Assembly (NCBI RefSeq): GCF_001421535.1
Contig: NZ_LMKN01000008.1
Coordinates: forward strand, 264,855 to 328,854
Length of the DNA: 64,000 bases
Reading direction: 5' to 3'
Origin: Sphingomonas sp. Leaf20
GTDB taxonomy: Bacteria > Pseudomonadota > Alphaproteobacteria > Sphingomonadales > Sphingomonadaceae
Shown in pieces: positions 30,969 through 39,463 of this stretch (positions are counted from its first letter, which is position 1; each line of letters starts with the position of its first letter). Position numbers and translations under genes: made by a program. The notes below the pieces were generated by a model. The model had not been told where the DNA came from and ran no database searches. It saw nothing but the letters and a program-made list of their open reading frames with translations.

Positions 30969-31247
30969 TTATCCGACTACGTACTGAAGCTGTCGATCAC
31001 TAGCGAGAACTTCTCGACCATTTTCCACGTACAGCTCCACCCGTTTGAGTCGTCCGGTAGTAACTGCCTTTTTGAAAATCTTACCGAAGCGCTTTTTGTC
31101 TGCTTGATCAGACCAATATTCCCCATAAATCTCGTCAATCTTTTTAAGGCCTTCGTCGGTCACGTCGATACGCCACTGCGCAATCTCTAATTCCTCCGTG
31201 GTCATTTCACCTGCATCGGCAGGCTTATTAAACATATCTGTCGGCAT
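30969..31247 (-). CDS. Unknown small protein
   Basis: A 92-residue acidic/basic protein (MPTDMFNKPADAGEMTTEELE... QLQYVVG) without signal peptide or recognised motif. It lies 47 bases downstream of the XRE gene on the same strand, so it may be controlled by it; a regulator-effector pair is possible but unproven. Confidence 0.55.
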   Translation of the reverse strand: MPTDMFNKPADAGEMTTEELEIAQWRIDVTDEGLKKIDEIYGEYWSDQADKKRFGKIFKKAVTTGRLKRVELYVENGREVLASDRQLQYVVG

Positions 31248-31294
31248 ATGGCTGTCCTTTTGATGGCAGCCTTAACAGGCTGTAGTTTGGCAGG

Positions 31295-31498
31295 CTAATC
31301 GAGCAGATCTCCCAATTGGCAATCTAGCGCGAAGCCGATCCGCTCTAGCACTGAGACTGTAGGGTTCCGTACAACCCGTTCTATGCCACTGACATAGGTC
31401 CGATCGAGGCCTGCTTCATCGGCCAGAGTCTCCTGCGACCAACCACGCTCCTTGCGCAGCCGCTTCATATTCGCAGCCAGTCGATGCCGGACGTCCAT
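31295..31498 (-). CDS. XRE-family transcriptional regulator
   Basis: A 67-residue, single-domain HTH protein: MKRLRKERGWSQETLADEAGL is helix 1-3, DRTYVSGIERVVRNPTVSVL the recognition part. Such short XRE proteins repress their own operon. It begins at the ATG 31498. Confidence 0.85.
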   Translation of the reverse strand: MDVRHRLAANMKRLRKERGWSQETLADEAGLDRTYVSGIERVVRNPTVSVLERIGFALDCQLGDLLD

Positions 31499-31641
31499 CC
31501 GCCAGCCTGAGCCGATATGTGGTCGATCGGACCACGGACTATGAGTCCCACTTCTTCTAGCTTTGCCTCCAACCGTCGGTAATCTCACCGGCGGCTGGTG
31601 TCTCACCACGCCCGACGAAGGGCCTCTCAAAGGAGCACACC

Positions 31642-31995
31642 ATGAAGTATCTCATTGCCGTCACGGCCTTGGCGCTTGCCGCCTGCACCCATCCAGCGGA
31701 CGTGTCCCGTCCTCTCACCGAGGTTGCCGACAAGAACGCCCACTTCACCGTCAAGGACCTCGCCGGCGGGTTCAGTGTCGAGGTTCGTTATTCCCGCTAC
31801 CAGTTCGTTCCCGAGGCGAGCGCGCTGCTGGTGGCTTGCCGATCGCTCGTAACGGCCCGCGCCTACGACGAAGCCAAAACCCGCGGTCGTGAGATCGAGC
31901 CGATCAACGAGCAGACCATCCGCGTCTCGAGCGGCCGTAACATCATCAAGGCCCGCACGGCCTGCCGTGCTTTCGCCGCCGCGAAATGGAAGTGA
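31642..31995 (+). CDS. Small lipoprotein, unknown
   Basis: A 117-residue product with signal peptide and lipobox LAAC (MKYLIAVTALALAACTHP), preceded by AAAGGAG. The mature part contains VEVRYSRYQFVPEASALLVACRSLVTARA. No family recognised. Confidence 0.75.
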   Translation: MKYLIAVTALALAACTHPADVSRPLTEVADKNAHFTVKDLAGGFSVEVRYSRYQFVPEASALLVACRSLVTARAYDEAKTRGREIEPINEQTIRVSSGRNIIKARTACRAFAAAKWK

Positions 31996-32049
31996 TTGTT
32001 TTGCTCAACAATCCGTGGATGATCCGGCGCAGGCACCGGGGAGGCGGCA

Positions 32050-32799
32050 ATGCAGGCCAATAGGCGAAATAACAAGCGGGCCGCCTTCCCAGCGAGGAGG
32101 CAGAGCAACAGTAAGGCCTTTATCTTCTTTGCGCTCATCTCTCTCTGCGCGGTCGGCTACTACCTGTGGTCCGCTCGCAAGGCGGCGGAGGCAAAAACTG
32201 CCAAGGCCGAACTCGATCTGGGACTGGAGGCGGCCCGCATGGTCGGGGCCAAGTTCGAGAAGGCGGCGGCGGTCAAGGTCGGCGTCATTAAAGGTACGGT
32301 CGTTGCGAAGGCGGAATTTAAGGGCCGGATATTCACGCCGACGCAGGAGTCGCTCTTCCCCGTCACGGTGGATTATTTCATCAATCTCGATCGTATGGGG
32401 AAGGAGGCTTATCACTGGAACGCCAGGAACGGCACGCTGACCATCGACATGCCCGACGTCACAGTCGCCAAGCCGAACATAGATGAGGGGGCGGCTATCA
32501 TACGCCAGCACGGATCATTCATATCGCGCGAGGCCGCGCTCGCCATGGCTCGGCAAGTTTCGGTCAGGGCGGAGGCGAAGTCGCGCGCGTTTGCGTACGA
32601 CCCGAAGAATATGACGAAGGCTCGTGAGAACGCGCGGACGGTGGTGACCAATCTGGCGCTCCAACCTTTGAAAGCGGCCGGCATGACCAATGTGCGGGTC
32701 GCCGTGTCCTTCCCCTGGGAGCCGAAAACCTACCTGAACCAACCGTCCCAGCAATGGGATCGATCCCGAAGGCCGGAAGAGGTCATAGAAGGACGTTGA
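32050..32799 (+). CDS. DUF4230-like membrane-anchored protein
   Basis: The 249-residue product has one membrane segment (about 22-42) after a basic cytoplasmic end, so most of it should face the periplasm. The region SLFPVTVDYFINLDRMG, then GTLTIDMPDVTVAKPNID, resembles DUF4230 proteins of unknown function. A good ribosome-binding site (GGGGAGG) precedes the ATG. Confidence 0.7.
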   Translation: MQANRRNNKRAAFPARRQSNSKAFIFFALISLCAVGYYLWSARKAAEAKTAKAELDLGLEAARMVGAKFEKAAAVKVGVIKGTVVAKAEFKGRIFTPTQESLFPVTVDYFINLDRMGKEAYHWNARNGTLTIDMPDVTVAKPNIDEGAAIIRQHGSFISREAALAMARQVSVRAEAKSRAFAYDPKNMTKARENARTVVTNLALQPLKAAGMTNVRVAVSFPWEPKTYLNQPSQQWDRSRRPEEVIEGR

Positions 32800-32845
32800 T
32801 CTCAATCTAAACCGCCGGGCAACCGGTGGCATCATCAACCTCTGA

Positions 32846-32875
32846 AGCCCCTTGGCGAAAGCCGAGGGGCTTTTT
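32846..32875 (+). terminator. Rho-independent terminator
   Basis: An 11-bp stem (AGCCCCTTGGC / GCCGAGGGGCT) with a GAAA tetraloop is followed by TTTTT. It ends the transcript of the DUF4230-like gene, just before the next small gene. Confidence 0.85.
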
Positions 32876-32894
32876 GCATTTCTGGAGCCTCACC

Positions 32895-33296
32895 ATGATT
32901 TCAATTCGCAGTTCCGCCGATCTCGCGCGGGTCCTCAACGGCTGTTTGGAACCGCATCTTCGCGCGCTTCTGACGCTTCGCCGCGATCAGCTGATCAGTG
33001 ACGGGGACGAAGACCTGGGCGACCTCGTCCACTTCATCGTCGTGCGCAACGGCGACACCCTCGCGGCGGTGGAGACGGAAGCAGGCGTGGCGCTCAGTAT
33101 TAATCCGATCGACGGTCGGCGCTTGGGCGATCCGGACTTCGAGCCTCTGTTCGAATACGTCAAACGACAGAACGGCTTCTTGGAAGCAGTCATGATCCTG
33201 AATGATGACGGGTTCGCGGTTGTGTTGCTCGTGCCCGACACGATCACAGTCGATCCTAACATCACGCTGCTGCTACGCCGGTGCGCCGCCGTCTGA
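32895..33296 (+). CDS. Unknown protein, paralogue 1
   Basis: A 134-residue cytoplasmic protein (MISIRSSADLARVLNGCLEP...) with GGAG before the ATG. It shares the pattern L-..-R-..-L-..-VV-..-GDT-..-G-..-P-.DG.R-.G- and the C-terminal VLL..DT..-..L.-.-RC with the next gene, so the two look like duplicated paralogues. No known family. Confidence 0.65.
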   Translation: MISIRSSADLARVLNGCLEPHLRALLTLRRDQLISDGDEDLGDLVHFIVVRNGDTLAAVETEAGVALSINPIDGRRLGDPDFEPLFEYVKRQNGFLEAVMILNDDGFAVVLLVPDTITVDPNITLLLRRCAAV

Positions 33297-33375
33297 CCTC
33301 ATCGCATCACCAACCGACCGCAAGCGTCCAGGCAATTCCGCCTCGGGCGCATTTTTTATGCCCGAAAGGTTTCTC

Positions 33376-33768
33376 ATGCTGCATTTATACGACCGCGCCA
33401 CGATGGCGGACGCGTTGACGCTCGATCTCGACCCGAAACTCAGGCGGTTGCTCAAGGACCGCATCCTGGCGCTGGGAGAGGACCTGATCGACTGGACGGA
33501 GTATCTCGTCGTCGAACCCGGCGACACTGAGGCCGATATCGTTCGACACGTCGGATTCAGTCCCTTGGTCGAACCGTTCGACGGCATACGTTACGGCGAG
33601 GCTGGCTACCATATCGGCGGGATTGACTGGCTGGTGGACCACGGCGGCTGGTACGAGATGTCGGCCTCGTTCGGGAGCACGTTTGCCTACGTACTGCTGA
33701 TCCAAGATACAGACGGTCTGATCCCCGAACTGCGCCACCTGTGCCGGTGTTATGTCGCCGCCTGTTAA
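33376..33768 (+). CDS. Unknown protein, paralogue 2
   Basis: A 130-residue protein (MLHLYDRATMADALTLDL...) with VVEPGDTEADIVRHVGFSPLVEPFDGIRYGEAGY and AYVLLIQDTDGLIPELRHLCRC. It resembles the neighbour at 32895. An imperfect hairpin (CGGGCGCAT...ATGCCCG) and AAAGG precede the start. Confidence 0.65.
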   Translation: MLHLYDRATMADALTLDLDPKLRRLLKDRILALGEDLIDWTEYLVVEPGDTEADIVRHVGFSPLVEPFDGIRYGEAGYHIGGIDWLVDHGGWYEMSASFGSTFAYVLLIQDTDGLIPELRHLCRCYVAAC

Positions 33769-33836
33769 GTAGCGGTCGGTACTGAAAATTGATGCAACGG
33801 CGTTGACAAGCGAGGTTGCAGCGCCCAGCTACCCAC

Positions 33837-33931
33837 CGTTCGGCTAATCAATCAGCCGAATCTTCAAGGCATCCGCCCAAGTCGTCGGTTAATGACCGGT
33901 GCGCTCTAACTAACGTTCGGTCAGTGACCGA
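33837..33931. promoter_or_regulatory. Three related palindromic repeats (operators or iterons)
   Basis: Three sites share a CGTTCGG-type half with a matching inverse: CGTTCGGCTAATCAATCAGC (33837), CGTCGGTTAATGACCGG (33883) and CGTTCGGTCAGTGACCGA (33914). They precede the gene at 33952 and the VapE helicase. They could be binding sites for a repressor or a replication origin; the sequence does not decide. Confidence 0.55.
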
Positions 33932-33951
33932 CAGAGCCAGGATGTTACTTT

Positions 33952-34257
33952 ATGCATAATTTTATACAGGGTATTCGTTTCGAGTCGCAATGCGTCCGAG
34001 AAGCACTACGCTGTGAACCTGAAATACAGCTCGATCTTGAGCACGCGGGCCTCGCAATCACCCTCGCGATCATGCTTTCCCTTTTGGGCCGCGGCATGGA
34101 TGATCCTAACGAGATATCCAGTTATCTGGCGACCCGCGGCTCGAAGTTCGACTTAGAAACCATCAAGACGTTGCTCGATGCCTACGACGGCATAAACGCC
34201 CAATACCATCTTTGGACACGGCTCTGCGACGACACCTACGTCCCATTGATCGCGTAG
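33952..34257 (+). CDS. Unknown small protein before vapE
   Basis: A 101-residue protein (MHNFIQGIRFESQCVREAL...) with DPNEISSYLATRGSKFDLETIKTLLDAYDG. No signal peptide, no recognised family. It is preceded by the palindromic repeats and followed by the helicase gene in the same direction. Confidence 0.6.
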   Translation: MHNFIQGIRFESQCVREALRCEPEIQLDLEHAGLAITLAIMLSLLGRGMDDPNEISSYLATRGSKFDLETIKTLLDAYDGINAQYHLWTRLCDDTYVPLIA

Positions 34258-34387
34258 TCACCCGCATATAGCGCCGTCGACCTTTCAGGGTCGGCGGTCG
34301 CTGGCCGACCATGCCCTCCGCGCGTGCAGCGCGCTCTGATCGCCGCGGGCGATCTGCTCTTTGAAGCCGCAACCATAGGAAGCAGCA

Positions 34388-35701
34388 GTGAAATCAATAT
34401 CTAACCTCAAGGTGAATAGGTCACCGGGGGCGAAATCATCGCGTCCGCTAGACCTGGATATAGCGTCGTTCCCGGATCAACCGGCGCGGCGCTCAGACGG
34501 TCCGCCCAGCACGATCGCCAACGTGCGACACATGCTCGACGCCAACGGCGTGACCGTCCGTTACAACATCATCCGGAAGCGCACGGAGATAACGGTGCCG
34601 TGGATTTTCGGTACGACCGAGAACAACGACGCCGTGTCGATGACGCATATCTTGAGCCTCGCCAGTCAGTACGGCATGCCCACGGGACTCGTCCCGCCGA
34701 TCGTTGACGCAATCGGAGATGAGAACTCGTTCAATCCCGCCGCCGACTGGATCAACGGCCGACCGTGGGACCGCGTGGATCGCCTCCCGGCGTTCTGCGG
34801 AACGATCACTCCGCGCGAGGGCTATCCGCTCGCACTCCGCGACCTGCTTATGCGCAAGTGGATACTCAGCGTGACGGCGGCGGCCATAATGCCGGACGGG
34901 TTCCGTTGCAGGGGTGTGCTTACCCTGCAGGGCTCGCAGGGCATCGGCAAAACCAGCTGGGGCCTGAAACTCATCAGCGACCAACGGCTCGCTAAGCAGC
35001 TGATCAAGGTCGATCACCACCTGGATGCTGGCAACAAGGACAGCCAGCTCGGCGCGATCGACCATCTGATCGTCGAGGTCGGCGAACTGGAGAGTTCGCT
35101 GAAACGCGACATCTCGCGGCTGAAGGGGTTTTTGACCAACGGGACCGATAAGATTCGTCGGCCCTACGGCAAGGCCGCCGTCGAGACGCAACGACGAACG
35201 GTGTTCTACGCGACCGTCAACGCTGCGGATTTTCTCGTAGATTCCACCGGCAACGCCCGGTTCTGGACCATCGCCTGCGAGCACATAGACCATCAGCACG
35301 ACATCGACATGCAACAGGTCTTCGCCCAGTGCGCGGTGCTCCTGGAGCACGGCGAGACGTGGTGGCTGACCGGCGATCAAGAGGTACTGCTCGAACGGCA
35401 GAACAGCCTGCATCGTAGCTTTAGCCTTATACGTGATCGTCTCGTAACGGTCATCGATCCGGACGTAACTGATACCAGCGCCAGCAAGCCTATGACGGCG
35501 AGTGAGGTGCTGGAGGCGGCCGGCTTCGACCACCCAACCAACCCACAAGCGAAGGAATGTGCGTCGTTCCTGCGCGAGTGGTTCGGCGAGCCGAAGCGCA
35601 TCAACGGTCGGGATAAATGGCGCGTCCCGTTACGTCCTGACCCATCGTCCGATGCTTTAAATGAACAGCCTCAAAAGAAGCCATTCGATAAATTTGATTG
35701 A
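34388..35701 (+). CDS. VapE-type (virulence-associated protein E) helicase
   Basis: The 437-residue protein has Walker A GSQGIGKTS (182-190), the conserved KAVDHH-like KVDHHLDAGNKDSQLG, LIVEVGELES, then ISRLKGFLTNGTDKIRRPYG, which are typical of PF05272. Such proteins are SF3-like helicases encoded by phage satellites and phage-derived islands, acting in element replication. The GTG start at 34388 follows AGGA. It is followed by a 102-residue gene and the integrase. Confidence 0.88.
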   Translation: MKSISNLKVNRSPGAKSSRPLDLDIASFPDQPARRSDGPPSTIANVRHMLDANGVTVRYNIIRKRTEITVPWIFGTTENNDAVSMTHILSLASQYGMPTGLVPPIVDAIGDENSFNPAADWINGRPWDRVDRLPAFCGTITPREGYPLALRDLLMRKWILSVTAAAIMPDGFRCRGVLTLQGSQGIGKTSWGLKLISDQRLAKQLIKVDHHLDAGNKDSQLGAIDHLIVEVGELESSLKRDISRLKGFLTNGTDKIRRPYGKAAVETQRRTVFYATVNAADFLVDSTGNARFWTIACEHIDHQHDIDMQQVFAQCAVLLEHGETWWLTGDQEVLLERQNSLHRSFSLIRDRLVTVIDPDVTDTSASKPMTASEVLEAAGFDHPTNPQAKECASFLREWFGEPKRINGRDKWRVPLRPDPSSDALNEQPQKKPFDKFD

Positions 35702-35981
35702 ACTGAAAACCTGAAAAGGGGGGAGGCAGTGGGGGGAGGGGTAGGAGATCGGTAAATTCGATGAGCGATCCGGCGCCGACGACGTGGCCGACAGAAGTTC
35801 GCGTCGCTGCCGCCCCACCCCCCATCTGCGTCTCCGTCGTCCTTCGCATGGGCGAACGACAACGAATACCAGCAAAACTCTCGGCCAACTTGGCCCGCAC
35901 CCCCGTTTGGCCGCCTCTAGACACCGTCCGGCATCGTGTCCGCGCGGGGATGGCCAACGCACTCAACGCAAGGATTTCATC

Positions 35982-36290
35982 ATGCAGAATCAAAACGGCA
36001 AGGCTTCGGCCGCCCACATCAAAATTAAGCCTAAGTCGGTCAATCTGTTCGAGCGGTTGCGACGGCTTGTTGCCGACAGTGGCACTAATAAAAACGATCA
36101 GGCCATCGTCGCGATAACGGTTTGCATCGGCGAACGCGTCGACACGATCAAAGCCATCTGTGAGGTTATGGCCCGCCTCGGGTTCAAAACGAGCCACGTC
36201 GCGGCGATCTTGAAATACGGTGCAGGATCCGACCCCGCTCGACATCGCTGGTCGAAGAGCGAAACGGGACACTATCACCTGCTGGCCTGA
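35982..36290 (+). CDS. Unknown small protein between vapE and int
   Basis: A 102-residue basic product (MQNQNGKASAAHIKIKPKSV...) with a helical middle (NLFERLRRLVADSG). AAGGA precedes the ATG. Its place between helicase and integrase suggests a regulator or excisionase-type role, but no HTH of the known AlpA type is obvious. Confidence 0.6.
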   Translation: MQNQNGKASAAHIKIKPKSVNLFERLRRLVADSGTNKNDQAIVAITVCIGERVDTIKAICEVMARLGFKTSHVAAILKYGAGSDPARHRWSKSETGHYHLLA

Positions 36291-36444
36291 CGTCGGCACT
36301 CCCGGCCGCGCAGCCCTATCTCACCGTGCGGCCGTTTCGCCGAACGCCACAGCGCCGACCCGCGCACCCGTGGATCCCAACCCCCGCCGACCCCGGACGC
36401 CTTCAGCGGCTCCGCGTTATCGCGCTTTTAAAAGGAAATTCAGA

Positions 36445-37608
36445 ATGCCCAAGGCAAAGTTGTCTGCCGCCTTCGCCGCGGCCGCGCGGTGCGAGGATGG
36501 CCGCAAGAAAGTCGACTACTACGACGACGGAACCACATGCATAGGGCTGGTCCTTGAGGTTCGCTCGTCTGGCGGCCGCAGCTGGTACCTGAGGTTTGAG
36601 AACGCACACGGACGCCAGTGTCAGGTCAAGCTCGCGAAGTGGGAGGACGCCACGTTCGACCAGGTCCGACGCAAGGCTCGACAGCTGCGCTCCGAAGTGA
36701 CGCTCGGCGGAGATCCCGCCGCGGCCAAGGCCGCGATCAAGGCTGTTCCGCTCTACGCGGAATTGTCCGCGATGCATCTCGCCGATGCCAAGCTGTATCA
36801 GAAATCGTTCGACACGACCGAAATGTACGTCCGGCGACACATCATCCCGCGTTGGGGCAAGGTCCGGCTGACCGACATAGACGGTCGTGCGGTTGCTCAA
36901 TGGCTTGCGGCCAAAAGCGACGAAGGTTTGGCCCCTGCGACGGTTATCAAAATCAAGGCGATCTTCGGTCGTTCGTTCGAACTCGGCCTGCGGTGGGGCA
37001 TCGCGGGCTGCGACAAGAACCCTGTCCGCGGGGTGCAGAGCAAGCCGCTAAATAATGCCCGTGAACGCTTCCTCACCGCCGAAGAGGCCTCCCGGCTAAG
37101 ATCAGCAGCGGCCGCGTCTAACAACACGCAACTCGGCCCAATCGTCGACCTGCTGTTGAACACAGGCTGCCGCCTCCGGGAGCTGCTGGATGCCCGATGG
37201 GAGAACGTCGATGTTGAGCGGCGTCTCTGGCTGATCCCGACCAGCAAGACAGGCAAGCCCCGCCACGTCCCGCTGTCGGGCGCCGCGTTGGATACCATCG
37301 CGTCGCTGCGGCGGTTCGAGGGGTGTCCGTGGCTAGTGCCTAACCCGGAAACGCGGCAGCCCTTCGTGTCGATCAAGCACGCATGGCAGACCGCTAGGGA
37401 CGCGGCGGGGTTGCCGGGCTTCCGCCTCCATGACTGTCGGCACGCCTGCGCCTCCTTCCTCGTAGCCGCGGGAGTAGACCTGTTTGCGGTTGGCAAAGTG
37501 CTTGGTCACGCCTCCGTGCAGAGCTCGCAGAGGTATTCGCACCTTAACTCGACCACACTGCTCGCCGCAGTCGAGGCGGGCGCAGCCAAGCAAGCCCAAC
37601 CGGCCTGA
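36445..37608 (+). CDS. int: Tyrosine recombinase / integrase
   Basis: This 387-residue integrase has an N-terminal arm-binding region, a core-binding domain (about 100-190) and a C-terminal catalytic domain with Arg243 (GCR), Lys268 (SKTGK), His329 and Arg332 (LHDCR), His355 (LGHAS) and the nucleophile Tyr364 (QRYSHL). All catalytic residues are present. AAAGGA lies before the ATG at 36445. It probably recombines the tRNA-Thr core at 19836 and 52394, though it lies mid-island, which is unusual. Confidence 0.92.
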   Translation: MPKAKLSAAFAAAARCEDGRKKVDYYDDGTTCIGLVLEVRSSGGRSWYLRFENAHGRQCQVKLAKWEDATFDQVRRKARQLRSEVTLGGDPAAAKAAIKAVPLYAELSAMHLADAKLYQKSFDTTEMYVRRHIIPRWGKVRLTDIDGRAVAQWLAAKSDEGLAPATVIKIKAIFGRSFELGLRWGIAGCDKNPVRGVQSKPLNNARERFLTAEEASRLRSAAAASNNTQLGPIVDLLLNTGCRLRELLDARWENVDVERRLWLIPTSKTGKPRHVPLSGAALDTIASLRRFEGCPWLVPNPETRQPFVSIKHAWQTARDAAGLPGFRLHDCRHACASFLVAAGVDLFAVGKVLGHASVQSSQRYSHLNSTTLLAAVEAGAAKQAQPA

Positions 37609-37615
37609 TCTCTCT

Positions 37616-37678
37616 CCCCACCCGCTCGCTGGCTTCGGTCGGTGGGCGGGTGGGGTAATTCCCTCGCCTATTTTTTTT
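37616..37678 (+). terminator. Hairpin and T tract after integrase
   Basis: A 10-bp stem (CCCCACCCGC / GCGGGTGGGG, arms at 37616 and 37646) is followed by a T8 tract at about 37671. It ends the integrase transcript. Confidence 0.75.
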
Positions 37679-37739
37679 GAACCTGTCGCGGTCATTCATC
37701 GTATGGTTGGCGCGACTGAAAAGCTGGGAACGCATACTT

Positions 37740-38198
37740 ATGAAACGCAAGAAGCTTGCGGCGGATCCAGTTACGGAAGTCAATGGCTTGTCGATCGCGA
37801 AGTGGGACGACGAGTGGAAGCTCGTTCCGCAAGGGTTCGTAGCCCCCCAACGGAAACTTCGCCATAAAGTCGGACTCTGGGCTGCGACGCGAGGTAGTAA
37901 ATTTTTCTATATAGCGGCTGCCGCAAACAAGCGTGGGTCAGGGCTAAGTGGTGGTTTGGCGAGATCTTATGTAAAGAACTCGTCCGGAGATAAAGGGTGG
38001 GGCCTCAAGACATTGAGGCAACGCAGTGCAGAACTGGACGCCTACGTCATCACGATGGATCGATCGCCAGAAAACATCAAGATTATCGGGGCGCTCAAAA
38101 AGGCGATGATGCAGCGACACGATCCGGAATGGAACCGGCCGGAAGCCATCACCTCTGCGGCGCGAGAGGCATCGTACGAGAGCCGCGCGAAAAGATAG
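37740..38198 (+). CDS. Unknown protein, possibly GIY-YIG-like
   Basis: A 152-residue protein (MKRKKLAADPVTEVNG...). The part KFFYIAAAANKRGSGLSGGLARSYVK, then LRQRSAELDAYVITMDRSPENIKIIGALKKAMMQRHDPEWN, has the spacing of a GIY-YIG nuclease, which often ends in P-x-WN. The canonical GIY and YIG letters are altered, so this is a tentative assignment. Confidence 0.55.
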   Translation: MKRKKLAADPVTEVNGLSIAKWDDEWKLVPQGFVAPQRKLRHKVGLWAATRGSKFFYIAAAANKRGSGLSGGLARSYVKNSSGDKGWGLKTLRQRSAELDAYVITMDRSPENIKIIGALKKAMMQRHDPEWNRPEAITSAAREASYESRAKR

Positions 38199-38481
38199 CC
38201 GCCGGCCCCCCTTTAGCCGGTTGTGTAGCACGCTCTCGGGGAGAAAGAGGTTCATCTGTCTTGGCGGCCGCGATTAGGGACTGACGCGCTCGGCTCGCAC
38301 GCCGAACCCCGCTCGTGTGCCACTCGTGTTCAAAGGAAACCTCATTCGCCTGTTCCAGGAGTGCGAAAAGGCAGGTTCGGCGATGTTGCCGCGCGCCGCC
38401 GTCTGTTCGCGTTCCGGGCTCAGCCAACGGCCACAGGTTCGCGACCCGAGATAACACGCAATCCGGTCGTCTGAGGACGGT

Positions 38482-39459
38482 CTAGCCCTGATGCCGACTT
38501 TGCTTGATCCGGTCGGCGACGGCGGCGGAGCGCTTCGCCATCTCTTCGGCGGTGGTACGCACCGCGGTTGCCGCTACCTCCAACGACGATCCCGCCGCTT
38601 TTGTCGCGTCCACGACTGCGGCACCCGCCGACGCGGCTTTTTTCTCGATTGTGTCTCGGACGCCAATGGCCATCGACCGTGCTCGACGAGAGGTCTCTCG
38701 CGAGATCACAGCGCGTTCTGACTTGAAGACCGCGTCTATCGCCGTCAACGCCCGCTCCTCACGCGGATTGATGACGCCGTCGGCTTCGATCACTTCCCTC
38801 AGAAACTGCATCAACTCGTCTTGCATGGCGCGCGGGTTGCAGTCGGGGCTCGCTCGCTGGAATTCCGCCAAAGCCTTGGCTAGCCCGGTCACCCGTCCGG
38901 CGTCCGTTTGACTTTCGATCAGCCGCAAACCCGCAGCCACGTAAGCTGGATCGAAACCCCAATCTCGCACGAAGTGCTCGGTGATCGTCTCGCGTTCGGC
39001 GTCGTGGATAAAACCGTCAGCGCGGGCCACCTGCATAGCCAGCGGGGCCGTCAGGTCGAACAGTCCTGCTCCGAGCAAGTCGATCGGCGTGTTGATGAAA
39101 GTCGGGATGGTGTCGACGAAGTGATCGGTGCCACTCGCGAGCCATCGCGTGACGCCGTAGTAGCTACCGCCCGCAACCAAGCCGGCGACCACTACCCATC
39201 CGATCGGCGTGACGGCGGCGGCGGGAGCGGCCAGACCAAGCCATCCCATTACGCCTGTGGAAGCCGCGGGCGCGAAGAACGAACTCGCGACCCATGTCGA
39301 TTTGGCGACGCCGACGCCGGTCCAGCCTGCGCCGCCGGTCTCCCAAAGTGAGTTCAGCGTCTTGCGGGTCCGAAGAAGCTTATAGGCGTCCTCTCCGATG
39401 CGCAGCTTGCGCTTGAGACGAAGGGGATCAGCGATCACCTGCTCGAAGTCGGTTTCCAT
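38482..39459 (-). CDS. TerB-like domain protein
   Basis: A 325-residue protein starting at METDFEQ (39459). An apparent membrane-spanning or hydrophobic region (AAPAAAVTPIGWVVVAGLVAGGSYYGVT) lies near residues 80-110, followed by a TerB-like all-helical domain (MQVARADGFIHDAERETITEHFV..., about 140-235) with the pattern of acidic residues that bind metal in TerB/DjlA. The Ala-rich C-terminus may be coiled. It is the second gene after 39464, four bases downstream. Confidence 0.65.
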   Translation of the reverse strand: METDFEQVIADPLRLKRKLRIGEDAYKLLRTRKTLNSLWETGGAGWTGVGVAKSTWVASSFFAPAASTGVMGWLGLAAPAAAVTPIGWVVVAGLVAGGSYYGVTRWLASGTDHFVDTIPTFINTPIDLLGAGLFDLTAPLAMQVARADGFIHDAERETITEHFVRDWGFDPAYVAAGLRLIESQTDAGRVTGLAKALAEFQRASPDCNPRAMQDELMQFLREVIEADGVINPREERALTAIDAVFKSERAVISRETSRRARSMAIGVRDTIEKKAASAGAAVVDATKAAGSSLEVAATAVRTTAEEMAKRSAAVADRIKQSRHQG

Positions 39460-39463
39460 GCGG

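Noticed and set aside
38432..38441. CACAGGTTCG matches part of the tRNA-Thr T arm, a possible internal att site after the integrase.
   Set aside because: Only 10 bases match and flanking bases do not follow the tRNA; T-arm-like text is common. Not enough to call an att site.
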